A DNA stretch of 33,836 nucleotides, from assembly GCA_018065465.1 (NCBI GenBank), contig JAGHTC010000079.1, positions 1 to 33,836 on the forward strand, given 5' to 3'. Shown in pieces: positions 1 through 8,647 of the stretch (position 1 is the stretch's first letter; every line of letters starts with the position of its first letter). Under the pieces are notes generated by a model. That model searched no databases. It was given only the letters and a program-made list of their open reading frames with translations, and had not been told where the DNA came from. Source of the stretch: Candidatus Ruminococcus equi (GTDB taxonomy: Bacteria; Bacillota; Clostridia; Oscillospirales; Acutalibacteraceae). The translations under genes were made by a program, and so were the position numbers.

Positions 1-48
1 TCAAATAATGCAAGTACAATTTTTATTTTCTAATATAGAATTATAATG
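1..48. other. Short gene-free window edge downstream of parC
   Basis: AT-rich DNA after the parC TAG stop. I see no hairpin followed by a T tract and no start codon with a ribosome site. Confidence 0.5.
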
Positions 49-2289
49 CTATATGATAGAAAGTTGCTTTGCACCGTCTTCTTCGCTGGGCAATGCACCT
101 ATTGAGGGCAAAGTGCGGGTACGATATCGCGACGGCTTTGAAAACCTGCCTTCTTCGTACGGCTCGATACTCATTACCCTGTGGCCTTTTTTGAGTTTCA
201 TTACCGCTACACCCTGGGTGTTCTTTGTTGTCTTTGAATTAAGGCTTCCGCTATGCAAAAGTAACATTCTGCCTGCTGATGAAGTAAGGACAAATTCGCC
301 GTCTTCTTTTGTATATACCATACCGCCCAAGGGTGATTTATCGCTGTAGGCGTTGATAAGTTTCTTTCTGTTTGTCTTTGTGCTGTATGAAGAAAGTTCG
401 ACTTTCGCTACCTTGCCGTTTTCAAAAGCAAAGAGCAGATAGCCCTCATACGACTTTGTATTCACCATAAACACGCACAGTTCTCCCTCGTCCATACCGA
501 GTTTTGCGGGGATATAGTCGCCGTAGACGCTTGCCTTTGTATCTGCGAAATCGGAGACTTTTGCTTTATATACCTGACATTTGTTCGTAAAGAACAGGAT
601 GTCTGTATTATTAGTTGACTCCATACTCTGGGTGATAAAGTCATTTTCTTTGAGTTTTTGTTCTCCGCCCATACGCAAAGAAAGCGGTGTTATCTTCTTG
701 AAATAGCCATCGTGAGTAAAGAAAAGATTTACAGGGTAATCGGGGATTTCTTCTTCAAAATCAACACTTGACTCGATATCGTCAATATGGAGTAAGGGGC
801 ATTTTCTCTCTTTGCCGTACTTTTCGCTGACTTCTTTTAGCTCTTTGACGATAATGCTCTTTACTTTTGCTTTGCTTGCTAAAATCGTTTCGAGGTTAAC
901 TATATCTTCTTCCAGTTGCTTAATATCTGCGGTACGCTTTAGGATGTACTCGCGGTTTAGGTGGCGAAGTTTTATCTCGGCAACATACTCGGCTTGCAAC
1001 TCGTCAATACCGAAACCTATCATCAAATTCGGGACGACCTCGGCCTCTTCGTCAGTTTCACGAACGATTTTTATGGCTTTGTCGATATCGAGAAGGATAA
1101 GTTCAAGACCTTTTAGCAAATGAAGTTTATCTTTCTTTTTATTCAAATCGAAGTAGGTGCGCCTTCTGATACATTCAATACGAAAAGCAATCCATTCTTC
1201 TAACAGTTCTTTTACACCAAGTACCATCGGTACGCCACCGATAAGAACATTGAAGTTGCAGGAAAAGCTGTCTTCGAGGGTAGTCATCCTGAAGAGTTTT
1301 TGCATCAGTTTGTCGGGGTCGGTACCGCGCTTTAGGTCAATAGTTATCTTCAAGCCGTCAAGACCTGTTTCATCACGGATATCGGCAATTTCTTTTACTT
1401 TTCCGTTCTTTACCAAATCAATTACCTTTTCGATAATCAACTCGGTTGTGGTGGTCGGCGGGATGTTCAGGATATCTATACAATTTGCGGATTTGTCGTA
1501 GTTGTAGATACTGCGGACTTTGATACTTCCTCTACCTGTACGGTATATCTCGCGAATGGTTTCTTCGTTATAAATCACCTGTGCTCCGCAGGAAAAATCG
1601 GGAGCAGGCAGGGTTGTGATTACATCGTGGTCAGAGTCTTTGATGAGTGCTGCAGTTGTTTCGCAGACTTCGCGAAGATTAAACGAGCAGATATTTGACG
1701 CCATACCTACGGCGATACCCGTATTTGCATTTACAAGTACAGACGGATAAGACGCAGGCAAAAGTACCGGCTCTTTCATCGTGTTGTCGTAGTTGTCGAC
1801 AAAATCGACTGTGTCTTTGTCGATATCTTTGAAAAGTTCGTTACAGATTGGGTCTAACTTTGCTTCGGTGTATCTTGATGCCGCCCAAGCCATATCTCGG
1901 GAATAAAACTTACCGAAGTTACCCTTTGAATCAACATAAGGGTGTAAAAGTGCCTCGTATCCTCGTGACAAACGCACCATAGTATCGTATATCGCGGAGT
2001 CGCCGTGGGGGTTTAGTTTCATTGTTGCACCGACAATATTTGCCGATTTTGTTCTTGCTCCCGATAAAAGTCCCATCTTGTACATAGTATAGAGGAGTTT
2101 TCTGTGGGAAGGCTTGAATCCGTCTATCTCGGGGATGGCTCGCGACATAATTACGCTCATCGCGTAGGGCATATAGTTTTCTTCTATTGTGGATGCTATT
2201 TTTTGTTCAATTATTTCGCCCGCTCCGGCAATAACGCCGTTTGTTATCGGCTTTATCGGTGCGGTTTTATCTTGTTTTTTCCTTGCCAT
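49..2289 (-). CDS. parC: DNA topoisomerase IV subunit A (GyrA/ParC family)
   Basis: This is the DNA breakage-reunion subunit of a type IIA topoisomerase, 746 aa, expected to decatenate or relax DNA as ParC2ParE2. The catalytic tyrosine is Y140 in SRYTEAKL, and the quinolone-pocket region reads HGDSAIYD (S98, D102), the usual drug-sensitive residues. The segment before the tyrosine (FYSRDMAWAASRY) departs from the common GSxDGDxAAAxRY form, so this is a divergent clade of the family. The C-terminal propeller lacks a canonical GyrA box (QRRGGKG), which favours ParC over GyrA. It begins 15 nt after the restored end of parE, with a GGGGGAGGAAA ribosome site directly before the ATG. It is the last gene of uvrB-parE-parC; no terminator is visible in the 48 nt left before the window edge. 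A second gyrA copy cannot be excluded. Confidence 0.88.
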   Translation of the reverse strand: MARKKQDKTAPIKPITNGVIAGAGEIIEQKIASTIEENYMPYAMSVIMSRAIPEIDGFKPSHRKLLYTMYKMGLLSGARTKSANIVGATMKLNPHGDSAIYDTMVRLSRGYEALLHPYVDSKGNFGKFYSRDMAWAASRYTEAKLDPICNELFKDIDKDTVDFVDNYDNTMKEPVLLPASYPSVLVNANTGIAVGMASNICSFNLREVCETTAALIKDSDHDVITTLPAPDFSCGAQVIYNEETIREIYRTGRGSIKVRSIYNYDKSANCIDILNIPPTTTTELIIEKVIDLVKNGKVKEIADIRDETGLDGLKITIDLKRGTDPDKLMQKLFRMTTLEDSFSCNFNVLIGGVPMVLGVKELLEEWIAFRIECIRRRTYFDLNKKKDKLHLLKGLELILLDIDKAIKIVRETDEEAEVVPNLMIGFGIDELQAEYVAEIKLRHLNREYILKRTADIKQLEEDIVNLETILASKAKVKSIIVKELKEVSEKYGKERKCPLLHIDDIESSVDFEEEIPDYPVNLFFTHDGYFKKITPLSLRMGGEQKLKENDFITQSMESTNNTDILFFTNKCQVYKAKVSDFADTKASVYGDYIPAKLGMDEGELCVFMVNTKSYEGYLLFAFENGKVAKVELSSYSTKTNRKKLINAYSDKSPLGGMVYTKEDGEFVLTSSAGRMLLLHSGSLNSKTTKNTQGVAVMKLKKGHRVMSIEPYEEGRFSKPSRYRTRTLPSIGALPSEEDGAKQLSII

Positions 2290-2304
2290 TTTCCTCCCCC
2301 TCTC

Positions 2305-4292
2305 TTAACTTATATCGAGCATATCGGCGTAGTCTGCACCTTTTTCGACGATGAAGTCTTTTCGTCCTTGCAGGTTGTCGCCCATAAGGATATCAAAAAT
2401 TTCTTCTGTACGCTTGATATCGTCGGGGACAACTTTGATAAGTCTTCTTGTGTCGGGATTCATTGTTGTAAGATTCATCATATCGGGCTCGTTTTCGCCA
2501 AGACCTTTGAACGCTGAACGGTGAATTTTGCATTTCCTATCTCGGTTATATATTTGTCTTTTTCGCTTTCGGTATATGCAAAATAAACTTTGTCTTTTGT
2601 AGTTATTTCATAAAGCGGTGACTCGGCGATATAGACTTTTCCCTCGTCTATCAAATCGGGCGTAAGACGATAAATCATAGTAAGCAAAAGTGTGCGGATC
2701 TGGAAGCCGTCATAATCGGCATCGGTACAGAAAATGACTTTGTTCCAACGAAGGTTGTTTATATCAAAGTTTGACAAATCTTTGTTTGCTTTTGACTGCA
2801 CCTGTACTCCGCATCCCAAAACTTTCAGCAAATCGGTGATAATCTGTGACTTGAAAATTCGGTCATAATCTGCTTTCAGGCAGTTGAGTATCTTACCTCT
2901 TATCGGCATAATCGCCTGGAAGTTCGGGTTTCGCGCCTGTTTACAAGCACCCAAAGCGGAATCACCCTCTACTATGAAGAGTTCACGCTCACTTACATCT
3001 CTGCTTCGACAATCGACAAACTTTTCGATTCGATTTGTCATATCTATATTTTTTGTGAGTTCTTTTTTGAGTTTTACTCGAGTTTTCTCGGCGTTTTCAC
3101 GGGAGCGCTTGTTGATAAGTACCTGGTTGCCTATCTGTTCGGCTTCGAAGGGATTTTCGATGAAGTATATTTCAAGTTGTTTCTTGAAAAAGTCGGTCAT
3201 CGCGTCTTGAATACCCTTGTTGGTTATCGCTTTTTTCGTCTGGTTTTCGTATGATGTTACACTCGAAAACGATGAAATAACGATAACAAGGCAATCTTCG
3301 ATATCCTGATAGGTAATTTTGCTTTCGTTTTTATTGTACTTTGAATTTTGCTTTAAGTAAGAGTCTATCATATAGACAAAAGCGTTCTTGACTGCTTTTT
3401 CGGGAGCGCCGCCGTGCTCAAGATATGAAGAATTGTGATAATACTCTGCGGTGCTGACTTTGTTAGAAAAAGCAAGGGATGCGTTTATCTTGCATTTGTA
3501 CTCGTCTTTGTCCTCTCTGTCGCGGACTTTTCTTTCGGTTTGCCACGACAAAACGGAGGTCATCGCGCTATCGCCGACAATTTCTTTTACATGGTCGGTG
3601 ATACCGTCTTCATATAGAAATTCGGTTGTATCAAAGCCTCTGCCGTTTTGGTCTCTGAATACAAATTTGATGCCGGGGTTGACTATTGCCTGTCGCTTTA
3701 AAATATCGAGATAATATGACGGCTCGATATCAATATCGGTGAATACTTCTAAATCGGGTTTCCAATGGATTTTTGAGCCTGTGTCTTTTTTGGCGTAATC
3801 CTCGCTTTTGAGACCGCCGACATTTTCGCCTTTTTCAAAATGCAAAAAGTACTTCTTTCCGTCACGGCGAATTTCGGCATCCATATATTCGGATGAAAAC
3901 TGAGTCGCACAAAGTCCGAGACCGTTTAGTCCGAGTGAAAACTCGTAATACTCGCCCTCGTTGTTGTTATATTTTCCGCCGGCATAGAGTTCGCAGAAAA
4001 CAAGTTCCCAGTTGAATCTTTCTTCGTTTTTGTTGTAGTCTACGGGGATGCCTCTGCCGTGGTCTTCTATCTCGATAGAGCCGTCTTTGTAGCGAGTTAG
4101 TGTAATCTCTTTTCCGTAGCCTTCTCGCGCTTCGTCAATCGAGTTTGAGAGTATCTCAAAAATAGAATGCTGGCAGCCTTCGATACCGTCAGAACCGAAA
4201 ATAACCGCAGGTCTTTTTCGTACTTTGTCGGGGCCTTTGAGAGTTACTATACTCTCGTTGCCGTATTCGGGTTTCTTCTTTGATTTAGCCAT
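2305..4292 (-). CDS. parE: DNA topoisomerase IV subunit B, frameshifted near the 3' end
   Basis: This is the ATPase subunit of the type IIA topoisomerase. The GHKL ATP site is visible as N50/D53 (SNSIDEA), DHGRGIP at 77-83 and GLNGLGLCAT at 121-130. The TOPRIM domain shows EGDSA at about 442 and DADYDG at 533-538. The open frame stops early at 2478, after 604 aa, reading QRSKVLAKTSPI. The family motif here is QRFKGLGE; one extra T in the codon after CGT would restore it. The next frame then continues GLGENEPDMMN through MGDNLQGRK to a normal TAA at 2305, giving about 662 aa, a usual length. The downstream part is undamaged, so this is a sequencing error or a very recent mutation. The gene starts 18 nt after uvrB and is probably essential. 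Confidence 0.85.
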
Positions 4293-4310
4293 TTTGGTTT
4301 CTCTCCTGTT

Positions 4311-6269
4311 TTATTTTCCTTTTAGTTGTCGTATCTTATCTCTTAAAAATGCTGCATGTTCAAATTCGAGAAGTTTTGCCGCAGCCTGCATTTCTTTTGT
4401 CAGTTGTTTTATGAGTTCTGCTTTTTGTTCGCGGGACATCTTTCCAATATTATCAAGAGACTTGTCGCTGTGGGTGGATATTTCAAGAATATCGTTAACC
4501 TTTTTGATAATCGTTTTTGGAGTAATCCCATTTTCTTCATTATATTTTTGCTGGATGTTTCTTCGACGATTTGTTTCTACTATCGCCTTTTTCATTGAGT
4601 CGGTAACGCTGTCTGCATACATAATTACGGTACCGTTTGAATTTCGGGCTGCTCTGCCTACTGTCTGGACTAATGAGCGCTCACTACGCAAAAAGCCTTC
4701 TTTGTCGGCATCTAAAATCGCAACAAGGGAAACTTCGGGGATATCGAGTCCCTCACGAAGAAGGTTGATGCCGACTAAAACATCAAACTCGCCAAGACGC
4801 AAATCACGGACTATCTCCATACGCTCGACTGTGTCGATATCGTGGTGCATATAGCGGACTTTGATATCCATTTGCGACAGATATTCGGTCAAGTCTTCTG
4901 CCATTTTCTTTGTCAGCGTTGTGACAAGGACACGCTCTTTTTTATCTACTCTTGTATTTATCTCGGAAATAAGGTCGTCGAGTTGTCCCTCGGTAGGACG
5001 AACGGAAATCTCGGGATCTAAAAGTCCTGTGGGGCGGATAATTTGTTCCGCTACGACCTTGCTTTTTTCAAGTTCAAAGTCGCCCGGGGTTGCGCTGACG
5101 AAAACTGCCTGATTTACTCTTTCGTAAAACTCGTCAAAGCACAAAGGTCGGTTATCGTAAGCAGACGGCAGACGAAAGCCGAAGTCGATAAGGCTCGTTT
5201 TTCTTGCCCTGTCGCCTGCGTACATTCCGCGGACTTGGGGCAAGGTTACATGGGACTCGTCAACGAAAAGTAAAAAGTCCTTTGGAAAATAATCAAGCAA
5301 AGTATAGGGTGCGGAACCGGGTTTTCTGCCCGAAAGCACTCGTGAATAGTTCTCTATTCCGGAGCAAATTCCGATTTCCTGCAGCATTTCCATATCGTAA
5401 CGAGTGCGTTGTTCAATACGCTGGGCTTCAAGAAGCTTCCCTTTTGAACGGAAATATTCAAGTCGTTCTTCGAGTTCTCTTTCGAGTTCTTTTATCGCAC
5501 GCTCCATTTTCATAGCGTCGACAATATAGTGTGACGCGGGGTAAATTGCGGCGTGTTTTAGTGTTGCAATCAGTTCGCCTGTTAACGGATTTATCTCGGA
5601 CAATCTGTCGATTTCGTCACCGAAAAACTCGACACGGATAATCCTGTCGGATGATGATGCAGGGAAAATTTCGACTATATCTCCCCTAACCCTGAATTTG
5701 TCGCGGATAAAGTTGATGTCGTTTCGCTCGTATTGAAGTTCGACAAGTTTTTTTATCAATTCATCGCGGGATTTCTGCATTCCGGGGCGCAGGGATATGA
5801 CCATATTGCGGTAATCAATCGGGTCGCCCAAACTGTATATACACGAAACGGACGCGACGATAATAACATCTCGCCTTTCGGAAAGGGCAAGTGTTGCGCT
5901 GTGGCGCAGTTTGTCTATCTCGTCATTTATGGAACTGTCTTTTTCGATATAGGTATCTGTTGAGGGAATGTAGGCTTCGGGCTGGTAGTAGTCGTAGTAG
6001 GAAACAAAATACTCAACAGCGTTTTCGGGAAAAAACTCTTTAAACTCGGAGCAAAGTTGCGCCGCCAAAGTTTTGTTATGAGCTAAAACGAGGGTAGGAC
6101 GGTTGATTTTTTCGATTACATTAGCCATAGTAAAGGTTTTGCCACTGCCTGTAACACCCAAAAGAGTAGTTTCTTTGTTATTATCCTCTATGCTTTTGAC
6201 AAGAGAATCAATCGCAGTCGGCTGGTCGCCTGTCGGCTTATAGTCTGAATGCAAAACAAACCTGTCCAT
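4311..6269 (-). CDS. uvrB: UvrABC excinuclease subunit B
   Basis: This is the damage-verification helicase of nucleotide excision repair, which receives DNA from UvrA and recruits UvrC. Visible are Walker A GVTGSGKT (38-45), the beta-hairpin motif [10 protein letters not shown] (91-100), motif II FVDESH, the [13 protein letters not shown] and QTVGRAARN helicase motifs, and a C-terminal UVR domain ([18 protein letters not shown]). The length of 652 aa is normal. The frame is open six codons further (MQRRVN), but those codons contain the ribosome site AGGAGGG, 5 nt before the ATG at 6269, so I place the start at MDRF. It is the first gene of uvrB-parE-parC. No uvrA or uvrC is in the window. Confidence 0.96.
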   Translation of the reverse strand: MDRFVLHSDYKPTGDQPTAIDSLVKSIEDNNKETTLLGVTGSGKTFTMANVIEKINRPTLVLAHNKTLAAQLCSEFKEFFPENAVEYFVSYYDYYQPEAYIPSTDTYIEKDSSINDEIDKLRHSATLALSERRDVIIVASVSCIYSLGDPIDYRNMVISLRPGMQKSRDELIKKLVELQYERNDINFIRDKFRVRGDIVEIFPASSSDRIIRVEFFGDEIDRLSEINPLTGELIATLKHAAIYPASHYIVDAMKMERAIKELERELEERLEYFRSKGKLLEAQRIEQRTRYDMEMLQEIGICSGIENYSRVLSGRKPGSAPYTLLDYFPKDFLLFVDESHVTLPQVRGMYAGDRARKTSLIDFGFRLPSAYDNRPLCFDEFYERVNQAVFVSATPGDFELEKSKVVAEQIIRPTGLLDPEISVRPTEGQLDDLISEINTRVDKKERVLVTTLTKKMAEDLTEYLSQMDIKVRYMHHDIDTVERMEIVRDLRLGEFDVLVGINLLREGLDIPEVSLVAILDADKEGFLRSERSLVQTVGRAARNSNGTVIMYADSVTDSMKKAIVETNRRRNIQQKYNEENGITPKTIIKKVNDILEISTHSDKSLDNIGKMSREQKAELIKQLTKEMQAAAKLLEFEHAAFLRDKIRQLKGK

Positions 6270-6328
6270 ATTCACCCTCCTTTGCATATTATTCGCTCAA
6301 AACCCTGAAAAAAACAATATATAGTGGT

Positions 6329-6357
6329 ATTATATCACAAAACACACAAAAAGAAAA
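6329..6357 (-). promoter_or_regulatory. Promoter of uvrB-parE-parC
   Basis: On the minus strand an extended -10, TGATATAAT (hexamer 6334-6329), lies about 60 nt before the uvrB ATG. A weak TTTTCT -35 sits 17 nt upstream. The call rests on the extended -10; no LexA-type operator is evident. Confidence 0.55.
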
Positions 6358-6389
6358 TAGGTATTGAGGAAAAATTTTCATAGAAAATA

Positions 6390-6413
6390 CCCATAGCACT
6401 TTGGTGCTACGGG
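6390..6413 (-). terminator. Intrinsic terminator after the LRR/dockerin gene
   Basis: Ten-base-pair hairpin CCCGTAGCAC-caaa-GTGCTATGGG (one G-T wobble) followed by TATTTTC on the minus strand. It separates the LRR/dockerin gene from the uvrB promoter. The opposite strand has a similar short T-rich tail. Confidence 0.65.
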
Positions 6414-6442
6414 CATTTTAGTATCTGGTGTTATTTTTGACT

Positions 6443-6490
6443 ACCCCTCTGTTTTGCAAAGCAAAACACCTCCCCTGACAAGGGGAGGCT
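6443..6490. repeat. Double-hairpin intergenic repeat, copy 1
   Basis: Two adjacent hairpins, GTTTTGC-aaa-GCAAAAC (6451-6467) and CCTCCCCT-gaca-AGGGGAGG (6469-6488), preceded by ACCCCTC. A second copy with the same layout is at 32795-32844. Both lie immediately after a stop codon on the minus strand, so they may act as a 3' end or mRNA-stability element. There is no coding potential. Confidence 0.8.
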
Positions 6491-6509
6491 ATACGGTTAT
6501 ATTTATATT

Positions 6510-8582
6510 TTAGAGGTCTTTGATAAGGCCTGCGAGGAATTTTTGTATACGAGTTGCATCTACTATGGTAACAGAACCATCATGGTCAGTATCTGCTGCT
6601 TTCAAGTCTATTTTGCTTTCAGTAATTACTTTGGCAAGATATTTTTGTATAGTTGTTGCATCAACAATGGTAATAGAACCATCCATATCCGCATCACCGA
6701 CTATACTCGCGCCGGATTCTTTAAAAATAAACTCATTTTCATTTGCATATCTTTCGGCGTCACTGCCTTTTCTGCCAAAGATTGTAAAGCCTACAACTTT
6801 TCCGTCATTTTCGGACCAATCGCCGGTATATCCCAAAGCATTATAGCCGATATATTCTATACTCGCGGGCAAGGTAACGCTCTTTAAGTTTTTGCAACCT
6901 ATGAAGGCTTGATAGTCGATTTCTTTGATATTTTTACCGAAATTGACTTCACTTAGATTCGTGCAATACTCAAAGCCGTATGAATCAATTAATTCAACAC
7001 TATCGGGGATAGTTACTTTTTTGAGTTTTTCACAATAGTAAAATGCATCGAAACCTATTGTTTTTACGCTCTTTCCTATCGTGAGGCTTTCGAGATTTTT
7101 GCAATATGAAAAAGCATAATCGCCGATTTCTTCGACTTTGTCGGGAATAACTATACCCGTCAAATCAGAGCATTCATCAAAAGCATCTTTGCCGATATGT
7201 TTCAAATTAGCGGGCAGGGTTACTTTTGTGAGGTTTTTACACTCGGAAAAAGAACCAACTGTGATATCGGTTACTGTTGCGGGAACTGTAAAACTTGCAC
7301 CGGTTTTCAAAGGCGGATAACGCAAAACCTTTGTCTTTGCGATATCATACAAAACGCCGTCAACAGCAACATAGTACTTGTTCCCGCTTGCAACGGAAAT
7401 TGCCGACAGATTTTCACAATATTCAAACACTCCGTCACCAATAGTTTTTACACTTTTCACAATAGTAATATTATCAAGCGAATAGCAATAGGAAAACGCA
7501 TAGTTTTCTATATTTTCAATACCGTCTTCCAATGTGACTTTTGCTATATTTGAACAATTACTAAATGCATACTCTCCGATTGTTTTCACACTACCGGGGA
7601 TTTTGATTTCAGATAAACTATCACAGTCTTCAAAAGCGTAAGTTCCTATCGTTGTGACGCTGTTCGGAATAGTGACGCTCTCGATATTATCGCAATTGTA
7701 AAACGCACTCTCGGATATGACTGTAACCGTACTCGGAATAGTATAGGAAAAAGAAAATCTGTTCTTCGGGAACAATAACAATTCAGTCTTATTTTTGTTA
7801 AACAAAACTCCGTTTTCGGATGAATAATTCTTGTTGCCTGATGCGACGTTTATTGATTCGAGACCGTTGCAATAGAAAAAAGCATTATACTCAATACTCG
7901 TAACAGAAGCGGGAATACTGATTTCCGTAATTGATTCACAACTTTCAAATGCGTAATCACCGATAATCAATAAATTCGATGACAAAGTAACTTTTTCAAG
8001 ATTTAAACAATAATAAAACGCATCGTACTCTATGTATTTTACACTTGACGGGAAAGTAACTTTCTTAATATTTTCGCAGTGTGCAAATGCTTTTTCGCAA
8101 ATGGTGACTACTCCGTCCGTAATGGTAACGGATGTATCTGTTTTACCCAAAGGATAATATACAAGTTTGGTTTTGTCTTTACTATACAAAATGCCATTTT
8201 GTGAAGAATAGTCTTTGTTGTCAGCAGAAACATTTACGGCAGTAAGATTGAAACATCCGTAGAACGCATCTGTTTCTATAAGGTTTACGGTTTTGGGGAC
8301 ATTTACTGTTTGAAGATTTTCGCAGTAGTAAAACGAATCTTCTAAAATCTCTGCAACGGTATATCCGTCAATGGTAGTCGGGATATCTACTACGGCTTCA
8401 TTACCGTAATAGCCGTATATCGCAATTTTACCGTCGTCAATGGGATAATACCCGAAGTCGCCGTCAGAAGAAAGAACGACTAAATCCTCGTCAATTTCTT
8501 TTGCTGATACCGAAAACGGCACGATACACAATACTGATAAAATCATAATAATACTTAAAATAACGCAGAGAGACTTTTTCAT
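6510..8582 (-). CDS. Secreted leucine-rich-repeat (BspA-type) protein with C-terminal dockerin
   Basis: A 690-aa extracellular protein. A Sec signal peptide (MKKSLCVILSIIMILS... ending near SVSA, about residue 27) is followed by roughly a dozen LRR_5/BspA-type repeats of the form TSIEYNAFFYCNGLESI with I-P-x-S-V-x-x-I-x-x-x-A-F spacing, interrupted by YSSxNGxLY/F-type inserts. The last 64 residues (627-690) are a type I dockerin: two Ca-binding loops, DADMDGSITIVDAT and DTDHDGSVTIVDAT, each followed by an IQKYLA/IQKFLA helix. It would be exported and dock onto a cohesin partner on the cell surface or in a cellulosome/amylosome-like complex; the partner is not in this window. LRR_5 proteins commonly mediate adhesion or protein binding. 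The gene is monocistronic, with its own promoter and a GGAGGTG ribosome site. Confidence 0.9.
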   Translation of the reverse strand: MKKSLCVILSIIMILSVLCIVPFSVSAKEIDEDLVVLSSDGDFGYYPIDDGKIAIYGYYGNEAVVDIPTTIDGYTVAEILEDSFYYCENLQTVNVPKTVNLIETDAFYGCFNLTAVNVSADNKDYSSQNGILYSKDKTKLVYYPLGKTDTSVTITDGVVTICEKAFAHCENIKKVTFPSSVKYIEYDAFYYCLNLEKVTLSSNLLIIGDYAFESCESITEISIPASVTSIEYNAFFYCNGLESINVASGNKNYSSENGVLFNKNKTELLLFPKNRFSFSYTIPSTVTVISESAFYNCDNIESVTIPNSVTTIGTYAFEDCDSLSEIKIPGSVKTIGEYAFSNCSNIAKVTLEDGIENIENYAFSYCYSLDNITIVKSVKTIGDGVFEYCENLSAISVASGNKYYVAVDGVLYDIAKTKVLRYPPLKTGASFTVPATVTDITVGSFSECKNLTKVTLPANLKHIGKDAFDECSDLTGIVIPDKVEEIGDYAFSYCKNLESLTIGKSVKTIGFDAFYYCEKLKKVTIPDSVELIDSYGFEYCTNLSEVNFGKNIKEIDYQAFIGCKNLKSVTLPASIEYIGYNALGYTGDWSENDGKVVGFTIFGRKGSDAERYANENEFIFKESGASIVGDADMDGSITIVDATTIQKYLAKVITESKIDLKAADTDHDGSVTIVDATRIQKFLAGLIKDL

Positions 8583-8611
8583 AAAAACACCTCCGTAATT
8601 ATATCAGTTTT

Positions 8612-8639
8612 ATTATACCACATTTTGGAAATAAGACAA
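8612..8639 (-). promoter_or_regulatory. Promoter of the LRR/dockerin gene
   Basis: On the minus strand TTGTCT (8639-8634), a 16-nt spacer, then TATAAT (8617-8612) with an upstream TG (TGGTATAAT). It is about 30 nt before the ATG and just beyond the stop of the bceB-like gene. It fits a sigma-A promoter. Confidence 0.7.
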
Positions 8640-8647
8640 GAATTAAT

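Noticed and set aside
2500..2516. Programmed -1 frameshifting in parE
   Set aside because: The site (GTTCAAAGGTC) is not an X-XXY-YYZ slippery heptamer, and the frame would break a motif universally read in one frame; a missing base is simpler.
2104..2517. Plus-strand open frame of 137 codons
   Set aside because: It lies antisense to the 3' part of parE and the start of parC, which are conserved in protein sequence; no ribosome site and low-complexity aromatic composition.
4225..4854. Plus-strand open frame of 209 codons
   Set aside because: Antisense to uvrB and the parE start; no family resemblance and no ribosome site.
6270..6287. Upstream in-frame start for uvrB (MQRRVN)
   Set aside because: Those codons are the AGGAGGG ribosome site for the ATG at 6269.
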